A stretch of DNA of 6,604 nt from an uncultured Porphyromonadaceae bacterium. Lineage in GTDB: Bacteria; Bacteroidota; Bacteroidia; Bacteroidales; Muribaculaceae. The stretch lies in NCBI GenBank assembly GCA_938027385.1, contig CALJBF010000226.1, positions 1-6,604 on the forward strand, read 5' to 3'. The position numbers and the translations under genes were made by a program. Each line of letters begins with the position of its first letter. Positions within the stretch are counted from its first letter, which is position 1. This document shows positions 1 through 5,529 of this stretch, piece after piece. The notes under the pieces were generated by a model that had not been told where the DNA came from, searched no databases, and saw only the letters and a program-made list of their open reading frames with translations.

Positions 1-1
1 C

Positions 2-1207
2 TCCGAACCCAAGGCGGCCACTCCCCACGACCGTCGCGCCATCGAGAAGGGGTGGCTCGTGAGCCACCGCGAGACCTCGGCGGCGCCGGCACAAAAGACT
101 GCCCCCGCACGCAAGTCGCGCAAGTCGAAGAAACGCCGCGGGCGTGGCGGCGGTGTCGCCAAGGCCGGACAGCAGATTGCCCGTCAGCTGGCGTCGAAGG
201 TGGTTACCGTGTTCGACCCCGGTAACGACGAGGCCGTGGGGCATGTGGTCGATGTTTGCCGCGACATAATAAAGAATTATGATGTTGACGGCCTGGTGTT
301 CGACGACTATTTCTACCCCGAGGGGATGCCTCTGCCGAAGTCTGACAACCCCGAGCGTGAGGCCGACACACGCCGCCACAACGTGAACGCCGCCATCGCC
401 GCCGTGCATGGCATGATTCAGCGCGAGAAACCCTGGGTGCGTTTCGGCGTGGCTCCGGCCGGGGTAGGTGGCGGTAACGGAAAGGCCACGGCACGATACG
501 GACTCGAGGCTCCCCCGGTGGGGAAAGACTGGATGTACGACAAGATCTACTGCGACCCGCTGGCGTGGCTTGCCGAGGGCACTGTGGATTATGTGTCGCC
601 GCAGATCTACTGGACCACCGACAACGCCACCAACCCCTACGAGCCTATCGCGCAGTGGTGGGATTATGTGGCACGTTATTTCGGGCGTCACTGTTTCCCG
701 AGCCACAGCCTTACCAACCGGGCCTCGACACCGGCACAGTGGGCCGAGCAGGGACGTCAGATCGATGCCGACCGCGAGTCGGAGGTGCCTGGCACTGTGC
801 TTTACTCGGTGTCGTCGGTCAACGGGCGCAAGGCATCCGGCATAGCCGGTTACCTGCACGGCCATCAGTACCGTCTGCCGGCCCTTACACCCCCTATGCC
901 GTGGAAAAAGACGCACGACCCAGGCAAGATCACGGGGCTGAAACTGCGCCGCGACGATGACGGCGCGCGCCTCACATGGGCCTCGCAGCCGAATATGCGC
1001 TACGTTGTGTATGTGGTGCCCGACGATGTTTCGGCGCTCGACGCCCTGGCGCCCGACGGCAACAACTTCGCCCCCGAGTATATCGCCGGGGTGACATATA
1101 CGCCCGAGTTCCGCCTCTCCGCCCCACAGGCACGCGGCCACTGGTACGCCGTGGCTCCGTTCGACCGCTGTTCAAACGAATACCCGGTAACAATTCTGAA
1201 CCGATAA
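2..1207 (+). CDS. Glycosyl hydrolase-like 10 (GHL10/DUF187, YngK/DigH-like), 5'-truncated
   Basis: The reading frame is open to the left window edge, so the true start is outside; the GTG at 59 only happens to be the first start-like codon. Numbered from that GTG, a VFDPGN block (51-56), the signature DVDGLVFDDYFYP (75-87) and DYVSPQIYW (177-185) match the second half of the TIM barrel of the GHL10 family (PF02638). A beta-rich, fibronectin III-like tail follows (about 290-382). Characterised relatives, such as E. coli DigH/YddW, cleave peptidoglycan glycan strands stripped of peptides; a cell-envelope glycan is therefore the likely substrate here, by inference. The N-terminus and any signal peptide are not visible. 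Odd feature: between KGWLVSHRE and VVTVFDPGN, which normally lie close together, there is a strongly basic, low-complexity stretch of about 40 residues. The stop is TAA, followed by an AT-rich gap with no clear terminator. Confidence 0.85.
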   Translation, partial: SEPKAATPHDRRAIEKGWLVSHRETSAAPAQKTAPARKSRKSKKRRGRGGGVAKAGQQIARQLASKVVTVFDPGNDEAVGHVVDVCRDIIKNYDVDGLVFDDYFYPEGMPLPKSDNPEREADTRRHNVNAAIAAVHGMIQREKPWVRFGVAPAGVGGGNGKATARYGLEAPPVGKDWMYDKIYCDPLAWLAEGTVDYVSPQIYWTTDNATNPYEPIAQWWDYVARYFGRHCFPSHSLTNRASTPAQWAEQGRQIDADRESEVPGTVLYSVSSVNGRKASGIAGYLHGHQYRLPALTPPMPWKKTHDPGKITGLKLRRDDDGARLTWASQPNMRYVVYVVPDDVSALDALAPDGNNFAPEYIAGVTYTPEFRLSAPQARGHWYAVAPFDRCSNEYPVTILNR

Positions 1208-1278
1208 GACTCATATAAACTACATCATAGTAAAAAAGACCATTTATTCACACAACTTTAACCTGTTTTTATAATGCA

Positions 1279-2997
1279 TTGCAAATCAATTTGTTATGTC
1301 CTATGGGGGGGGTAATTGCTGCCACTCTCTCCGGCGCGCCTGAGGCACAGGCGTTTGTAGGCGGCGCACATTGGGACGCCGAGGCCGCCGCGCAGGGTGT
1401 CAACCCCACCGGAACACTGCCCGTAATCCACATCGACACTGAAGAGGGGCGTGTCATCGACCAGAAGGAGGTGTATGTTCCCGGAAAATACTGGTTCGAC
1501 GCCGACGGGTTCGCCGGTTACAAGTCGGCCGGTTCGGAGGCCGAGCCGCTCGACATCGAAATCCGCGGCCGCGGCAACTCTACCTGGACCAACTTCGACA
1601 AGAAACCCTACAAGATAAAGCTCGGCAAGAAGGCCGCGCTGCTCGATACCGAAAAGAACAAGCACTACGCTCTGCTGCACTTCATCGGGGGCTATCCCAC
1701 ATACTTCAGCCATCCGCTCGGCATGGAACTGGGGCACTACCTGGTCAAGGGGTGGACGCCGCGCATGCGACCCGTCGAGCTTGTGCTGAACGGCCAGTAT
1801 CTCGGCCTCTATTTCCTTGCAGAGACCGTGAGGATTGACGAGGGACGTGTCGACATCGCCGAACAGGAACCTGAGAACGAGGATCCGGAAACCATCGACG
1901 GCGGCTATCTGGTCGAAATCGACAACTATGACGACGTGAACCAGATTACGTTTGACGAGAACGGCATCCGCGTCCGCGTCACCGCCAAAACCCCCGAACC
2001 GATCAACGACATGCACACCGCTTTCCTTTCCGATCAGTTTGCGGCCATAACCGCCGCGCTGTACAGCGAAGACCGGCTGTCGCGCGACTGGGAGGAGCTG
2101 GTCGACATCGACTCGTATGCCCGCCACTATGTGGTGCAGGAGATCATTCACAACTGGGATGCCTACAACGGTAGCTGTTATCTGCACAAGGATTTCGGGA
2201 GCAAATGGACTTTCGGCCCCCTGTGGGATGTGGGTGATTCGTTCAACCAGTTCAAGGGTGATTTCGTCTACAACGAGACCCCCTACGCCAAGACATGGAT
2301 CAGACAGACCGTGCAGTTCCCCCGGTTCATCAAAAAAGTGCAGGAGATATGGGCTGAGTTCAAGGCCATAGACCCGCAGGTGTGGACAGACTTCATGGAG
2401 TCGTGGAACTCACAGATTGCTGAGGCCGAGCAGCGGAACCAGATTGTCTGGGATTATTACCGCGGCAGCACGACCGCCGACAAGATGGCCTCGGCGACCA
2501 GGGCGCTGAATGCCAAGGTGGCATGGCTCGACACGCAGTGGGGCCAGGGTCCGCTGACCTGCAACGTGACGGCTCTCCCGGCCGAAGGGGGCCTGATTAT
2601 GCTCGGCGGCCATGACTACGGTGATGTGGACCTGTTCAGGGGCGACGACCTCACCGTGACGTTCGTGTCTGCAGATAATCTTCCGGTAAAGGCGGTCTAT
2701 GTGAACGGTGCCGATGTCACCGCCGATGTCGCAGACAATACGCTGACGCTTTCAGCCGTTGACACCGACACTACCGTGGAGGCTCAGTTTGCCGGGTCAT
2801 CAATCGGTACTGTCGACGCCGACGGCGCCACCGGGTGGCACCTCGATGGCCGCACTGTCAAAGCCTCACAGCCGGTAACAGTTTATGCCCCCTCGGGCAT
2901 ACTCGTGGGGCATAGCACCGAAGTGACGCTCCCCGGCCCGGGCATCTGGCTCCTCGCCACCCCTGCCGGCGACACAGCCCGCATCCTCGCCCGCTGA
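1279..2997 (+). CDS. Secreted CotH kinase-family protein with InlB-like repeat and C-terminal sorting-like tail
   Basis: The CotH domain (PF08757) spans about residues 48-420, counted from TTG 1279. Visible family blocks are IRGRGNSTW (95-103), KKPYKIKL (108-115), VELVLNGQYLGLYFLAE (166-182), GGYLVEIDNYDD (208-219) and the end block FGPLWDVGDSF (312-322). Residues about 428-505 resemble an InlB B-repeat/bacterial repeat domain (VNGADVTADV...TLTL...DTTVEAQF). Residues about 507-572 look like a Bacteroidetes C-terminal sorting domain (VYAPSG...LPGPGIWLLATPAG...RILAR). CotH of Bacillus is a protein kinase acting on spore-coat proteins; the role of bacteroidal versions is not established. The start is uncertain: TTG 1279 and ATG 1303 are the only in-frame options and give a signal peptide without positive charges. 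The out-of-frame ATG 1274 would give a better one if the G8 run had nine G. Cleavage is expected after APEAQA. The SFLRN-like block usual in relatives is replaced by TYFSHPLGMEL (141-151). Confidence 0.85.
   Translation: MQINLLCPMGGVIAATLSGAPEAQAFVGGAHWDAEAAAQGVNPTGTLPVIHIDTEEGRVIDQKEVYVPGKYWFDADGFAGYKSAGSEAEPLDIEIRGRGNSTWTNFDKKPYKIKLGKKAALLDTEKNKHYALLHFIGGYPTYFSHPLGMELGHYLVKGWTPRMRPVELVLNGQYLGLYFLAETVRIDEGRVDIAEQEPENEDPETIDGGYLVEIDNYDDVNQITFDENGIRVRVTAKTPEPINDMHTAFLSDQFAAITAALYSEDRLSRDWEELVDIDSYARHYVVQEIIHNWDAYNGSCYLHKDFGSKWTFGPLWDVGDSFNQFKGDFVYNETPYAKTWIRQTVQFPRFIKKVQEIWAEFKAIDPQVWTDFMESWNSQIAEAEQRNQIVWDYYRGSTTADKMASATRALNAKVAWLDTQWGQGPLTCNVTALPAEGGLIMLGGHDYGDVDLFRGDDLTVTFVSADNLPVKAVYVNGADVTADVADNTLTLSAVDTDTTVEAQFAGSSIGTVDADGATGWHLDGRTVKASQPVTVYAPSGILVGHSTEVTLPGPGIWLLATPAGDTARILAR
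1305..1312 (+). repeat. G8 homopolymer inside the CotH signal-peptide region
   Basis: Eight consecutive G follow the T of ATG 1303. Read from ATG 1274, the frame is MHCKSICYVLWGG followed by a TAA stop at 1313. One extra G would join this start to VIAATLSGAPEAQA and the CotH frame, giving a charged n-region, a hydrophobic core and an AQA cleavage site. A G run at this place could switch expression by slippage, or may be a sequence error. Confidence 0.6.
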
Positions 2998-3019
2998 TTC
3001 CGCATCCTTGGCCCGCTGA
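2979..3019 (+). repeat. Imperfect 21-bp tandem duplication across the CotH stop codon
   Basis: CCGCATCCTCGCCCGCTGA (2979-2997), which ends with the stop codon, is repeated as CCGCATCCTTGGCCCGCTGA (3000-3019). The copies differ by one substitution and one extra G. The second copy is untranslated and repeats the coding sequence for the last residues RILAR. It looks like a recent small tandem duplication of the gene end. Confidence 0.75.
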
Positions 3020-3020
3020 C

Positions 3021-3045
3021 CCGCGGCGCCGTATCGGCGCCACGG
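3021..3045. repeat. GC-rich hairpin downstream of the CotH gene
   Basis: GGCGCCG (3025-3031) and CGGCGCC (3035-3041) form a perfect 7-bp stem around a TAT loop. A further 3 bp (CCG/CGG) pair beyond a C-A mismatch. No T tract follows, so it is not a standard intrinsic terminator; it may protect the 3' end of the CotH mRNA. Confidence 0.5.
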
Positions 3046-3067
3046 TGTTCCTGAGCCTCCCATACAG

Positions 3068-3116
3068 CGTCAGACCCGTCCGACAAGTCCGACTTGTCCG
3101 ACGGGTCTGACGTTTT
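3068..3116 (+). terminator. Intrinsic terminator between the convergent CotH and sdaA genes
   Basis: A long stem-loop: 13 bp outer stem (3068-3080 with 3100-3112), one C-C mismatch, 7 bp inner stem (3082-3088 with 3092-3098) and a CCG loop, followed by TTTT on the plus strand. It lies 70 bases after the CotH stop and about 44 bases past the sdaA stop, so it can end transcription from both sides. The T tract exists only on the plus strand, making CotH the main user. Confidence 0.7.
3069..3111. repeat. Palindromic array of five 9-bp GTCNGAC units
   Basis: Units start at 3069, 3078, 3087, 3096 and 3105: GTCAGAC, three copies of GTCCGAC, then GTCTGAC. The dinucleotide spacers are CC, AA, TT and GG. 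The array is symmetric around the central unit: CC pairs with GG, AA with TT, and the variable A of the first unit with the T of the last. A sixth, out-of-phase GTCTGAC lies at 3122-3128. This array is the stem of the terminator. Confidence 0.8.
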
Positions 3117-3159
3117 CAAGTGTCTGACGTTTCCCGGGGGTGATTCTGGTGGTGAGGGG

Positions 3160-4356
3160 TCACTTGATCACGGCCAGGCCACCCTGTGCGGTCTCTTTGT
3201 AGAGCGAGGGGATGTCGTGGCCGGTCTGTTTCATCACCTCCACGATGCGGTCGAAGTCAACCGAGTGGCGCCCGTCAGAGAACGCGGCGTAGAGGTTGGC
3301 GTCGAGGGCGCGGGCGGCAGCGTAGGCGTTGCGCTCTATGCAGGGTATCTGCACCAGTCCGCAGACGGGGTCGCAGGTCAGGCCCAGGTGATGCTCAAGG
3401 CCCATTTCGGCCGAATATTCAATCTGTGCCGGGGTGCCCCCGAAAAGCTGCGAGGCCGCGGCGGCGGCCATGGCGCAGGCCACGCCCACCTCGCCCTGGC
3501 AGCCGACTTCGGCGCCCGAGACCGAGGCGTTGTGTTTTACGACATTGCCGAACAGGCCTGCCGTGGCCAGGGCGCGCAGTATGCGTCGCTCAGAGAACCC
3601 TTTCGAGGTGTAGAGATGGTAGAGCACAGCCGGCACTATGCCGCATGAGCCGCAGGTGGGGGCGGTGACAATCTCGCCGCCCGAGGCGTTCTCCTCGCTC
3701 ACGGCCAGGGCGTAGGCGTAGACCAGACCGCGCGATTTCAGCGACTGGCTGTAGCCTGCCGCATGCACATAATAGCTCACGGCCTTGCGGCGCACTCCCA
3801 GTCCGCCGGGGAGCACCCCTTCGGCCTCGATGCCGCGCTCTACGGCGGCTTTCATCACGCGCCACACGTCGGCCAGGTAGTCCCATATCTCCGGGCCTTC
3901 GTTCTCTTCGACAAACTCCCAGTAGGTCTTGCCGGTCTGCTCGCACCACGCCTGGATATCCTTGATCTTGTTCATCGGATAGATTGACTTTGCCGGGGTG
4001 CGCGGCTGACCGTCGAGCACGATGTCGCCCCCGCCCACCGAATAATAGGTCTGCGAGAAGGGTTCGCGGCCGTCGGCGAACGTGGCGGTGAAAGTCATGG
4101 CGTTTGTGTGGAACGGCAGCACCGTCTCGGGGCGCCACACAATCTCGGTGGGGAACAGCGGCGTGAGCGCGTCGAGTATCGCCTTGTCGGTGAGGTGCCC
4201 CTTGCCGGTGGCGGCCAGCGACCCGAAGAGCGTGACGGTGCATGCCGTGGCTCCCTCGGCATTGGCGGCAAAGGCGAGTGCGGCCTTCAGGGGCCCCATT
4301 GTGTGCGACGACGACGGTCCGTGGCCGATTTTGTATAGTTGTCTTATGGATTCCAT
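3160..4356 (-). CDS. sdaA: L-serine dehydratase (L-serine ammonia-lyase), single-chain, [4Fe-4S]
   Basis: A cytoplasmic enzyme that converts L-serine to pyruvate and ammonia. The 398 residues contain both the beta-domain and the catalytic alpha-domain of the iron-sulfur serine dehydratases. Visible motifs are GPSSSHTMGP (13-22), GGGDIV (108-113), TAPTCGSCG (231-239), GCQGEVG (285-291) and CDPVCGLVQIPC (328-339). Cys286, Cys328 and Cys339 are spaced 42 and 11 apart, exactly the spacing of the cluster ligands in the Legionella enzyme (343, 385, 396), so the cluster site appears intact. The chain is shorter than E. coli SdaA (about 454), with a reduced N-terminal domain, as is usual for Bacteroidetes. 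The ATG at 4356 is chosen because MESIRQLYKIGHGPSSSHT matches the family start; no Shine-Dalgarno precedes it, which is normal for the phylum. It is convergent with the CotH gene and divergent from the unknown secreted-protein gene, so it is probably transcribed alone. Confidence 0.96.
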   Translation of the reverse strand: MESIRQLYKIGHGPSSSHTMGPLKAALAFAANAEGATACTVTLFGSLAATGKGHLTDKAILDALTPLFPTEIVWRPETVLPFHTNAMTFTATFADGREPFSQTYYSVGGGDIVLDGQPRTPAKSIYPMNKIKDIQAWCEQTGKTYWEFVEENEGPEIWDYLADVWRVMKAAVERGIEAEGVLPGGLGVRRKAVSYYVHAAGYSQSLKSRGLVYAYALAVSEENASGGEIVTAPTCGSCGIVPAVLYHLYTSKGFSERRILRALATAGLFGNVVKHNASVSGAEVGCQGEVGVACAMAAAAASQLFGGTPAQIEYSAEMGLEHHLGLTCDPVCGLVQIPCIERNAYAAARALDANLYAAFSDGRHSVDFDRIVEVMKQTGHDIPSLYKETAQGGLAVIK

Positions 4357-4489
4357 GGCGTGGTTGAAGTTGCTGTTGTCTGTTACTATAACAACGCGCC
4401 CCCGCCGCTGATATTGTCTGCCCGAAATTCCCGAATATTATCAGACAGGCTTTGCAGCAGTGTGGAAAAATGGGACACGTTATTTCCGT

Positions 4490-4508
4490 GTTAACAAATA
4501 TTAACAAA
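4490..4508. promoter_or_regulatory. Candidate operator: TTAACAAA direct repeat and near-palindrome
   Basis: TTAACAAA occurs at 4491-4498 and again at 4501-4508, exactly 10 bp (one helical turn) apart. The segment 4490-4505 (GTTAACAAATATTAAC) is also an imperfect palindrome. It lies between the divergent sdaA and secreted-protein genes, just upstream of the G8 run and -7 box, where a regulator could act on either gene. On the minus strand AATATTTG is one base from the -7 consensus and could serve sdaA. No regulator is identified. Confidence 0.35.
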
Positions 4509-4511
4509 ATC

Positions 4512-4519
4512 GGGGGGGG
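4512..4519 (+). repeat. Second G8 homopolymer, upstream of the secreted-protein promoter
   Basis: Eight G followed by TA, in an otherwise AT-rich intergenic region. It ends 18 bases before the -7 box at 4538-4545, roughly where the -33 element of a Bacteroidetes promoter would sit. A change in run length would alter the spacing of upstream elements. The CotH tract at 1305-1312 is also G8 followed by TA. Confidence 0.6.
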
Positions 4520-4537
4520 TAGCTACTTGATTTTGTG

Positions 4538-4545
4538 TAATTTTG
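4538..4545 (+). promoter_or_regulatory. Bacteroidetes-type -7 promoter box for the 4650 gene
   Basis: TAATTTTG matches the TAnnTTTG consensus of the Bacteroidetes primary sigma factor at every fixed position. Transcription would begin near 4551-4553, leaving a leader of about 100 bases before ATG 4650. No good TTTG -33 element is seen; the G8 run occupies that region. The rest of the 293-base divergent gap 4357-4649 holds no gene I can support. Confidence 0.6.
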
Positions 4546-4649
4546 CGAGCTTTTATACTCCTGCGGATACGATACCAATCATTTTCCCCGTCCGCATCGT
4601 TCCTGCTTACACAAACACTATAATAAACCTCTTTCATTTAATCTCTTAT

Positions 4650-5501
4650 ATGATTAAAATTCTTCACAAAACCTCTCTTTGGCTCTGTCTGCTGATGGCG
4701 GCCATCTGGACGTGCGTCCCCACGGCCGGAGCCTACACCATCGACGAAATCATCGCCAACAGCGAATGGATGACCGCCACTTACCGGTACACCAACTGGG
4801 AAGGTGGCTACTCTCCGTGCCTAAGCGAGACTGTACAGCTTGAGAAACTGAATGACCGGCAGATTGTGTTCCATGGCATCTCAGGCAGTCTCGACTTCAT
4901 TTTCGATCTCGTGGACGCAAAAGGCAACCTGGCAACTGACGGCGTAAGCCTCCAGATTCCGGGAAACCGCACCTGTGCCAACGGTACAACTGCCGACGGT
5001 ATCGGCGGCTGGATGCTTTCGCCCACAAAACTGCGTAACCTCACATTTGATGTCCTGCATGCTAAACCCTGGAAACTGGATATTCTGAAAAACAGTGACG
5101 GCAAACTCTGTTTTCGGGATAACTACCTTAATGAGGATGATGAGGGTATGTTGATTAACTTCAACGGCATGCCATGCCCGGACTATTGGGCTGTACTGAT
5201 AGACTGGGCTGATTTCGAGCCGTTCGAAGGTACCGGTATAGCTATAGATGAGTATTCACACTGGGCGGATAATGATGGTGTCGCTGTCTGCACTCAGACT
5301 ATTACCCGTAAGTATCCGGTGAATGTCAAGCTCGATTTCACTAAAAATACATTCTCGATAGCCAATTTCTCGAACCTCGGATATGCCTGGAACAACAAGG
5401 ATGGCGTATTCATTCATCCGGAAGATGGATTCGAGACATTCGGAAAGCCGTACGATATAACCGGTACAATCATTCCTGAAGAGAACAGACTGGTTTTTTG
5501 A
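4650..5501 (+). CDS. Secreted protein of unknown function, N-terminal half of a frameshifted gene
   Basis: I do not recognise the family. The ATG at 4650 is chosen because it begins a clear signal peptide: MIKILHK, a hydrophobic core (LWLCLLMAAIW) and cleavage after TAGA (residue 28). The frame is open further upstream to ATG 4452, but that would include the promoter and hide the signal peptide. The mature part has two beta-rich stretches that look loosely alike, about 38-110 (SETVQLEKLNDRQIVFHGIS) and about 205-283 (TITRKYPVNVKLDFTKNTFS), in the style of calycin-like or other all-beta modules of Bacteroidales exoproteins. It ends abruptly at NRLVF plus TGA, where a T6 run (5494-5499) crosses the stop. 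One T fewer continues the frame as DADQCARFQLMCYIDWWYES into the next entry, giving one protein of 600 residues. Base composition is visibly more AT-rich than in the neighbouring genes. Confidence 0.75.
   Translation: MIKILHKTSLWLCLLMAAIWTCVPTAGAYTIDEIIANSEWMTATYRYTNWEGGYSPCLSETVQLEKLNDRQIVFHGISGSLDFIFDLVDAKGNLATDGVSLQIPGNRTCANGTTADGIGGWMLSPTKLRNLTFDVLHAKPWKLDILKNSDGKLCFRDNYLNEDDEGMLINFNGMPCPDYWAVLIDWADFEPFEGTGIAIDEYSHWADNDGVAVCTQTITRKYPVNVKLDFTKNTFSIANFSNLGYAWNNKDGVFIHPEDGFETFGKPYDITGTIIPEENRLVF
5494..5499 (+). other. T6 run at the apparent frameshift site
   Basis: The upstream frame reads CTG GTT TTT TGA. With five T it reads CTG GTT TTT GAT GCA GAC and passes into the downstream frame, which is open from 5461 to 6453. 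No stop lies between this point and the downstream ORF. This may be a real inactivating indel, a slippery switch or a consensus error. Confidence 0.7.
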
Positions 5502-5529
5502 TGCAGACCAGTGTGCGCGGTTCCAGCTC

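Noticed and set aside
59..61. GTG 59 as the true start of the first gene
   Set aside because: The frame is open to the window edge with family-like sequence before it, and starting here would remove the first half of the hydrolase barrel.
1247..1275. TTCACA, 17 bases, TATAAT: a near-perfect E. coli sigma70 promoter upstream of the CotH gene
   Set aside because: The Bacteroidetes primary sigma factor uses TAnnTTTG with a -33 element, and the TATAAT overlaps the candidate ATG 1274. Probably chance in AT-rich DNA.
1294..2187. A 297-codon minus-strand reading frame antisense to the CotH gene
   Set aside because: It lies fully inside the well-supported CotH coding region and has no recognisable domain; long antisense frames are common in GC-rich genes.
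2883..3119. Minus-strand frame with repeated Ser-Asp units (SDxSD)
   Set aside because: The repeats are just the translation of the GTCNGAC terminator array; the rest is antisense to the CotH gene end.
3094..3668. Plus-strand frames of 160-184 codons across the 3' part of sdaA
   Set aside because: They are antisense to conserved sdaA motifs including the iron-sulfur cysteines, and show no family features.
3590..4507. A 305-codon minus-strand frame overlapping sdaA
   Set aside because: Its composition is Arg/His/Gly-rich in the manner of an out-of-frame reading of sdaA, whose motifs are in the other frame.
4562..4596. TGCGGA / TCCGCA inverted repeat in the leader before 4650, considered as a riboswitch or leader hairpin
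   Set aside because: Only 6 bp of pairing around a 23-base loop, with no conserved RNA motif recognised.
4452..4649. ATG 4452 as start of the secreted-protein gene
   Set aside because: The extension covers the G8 run and the -7 promoter box and would bury the clear signal peptide beginning at 4650.
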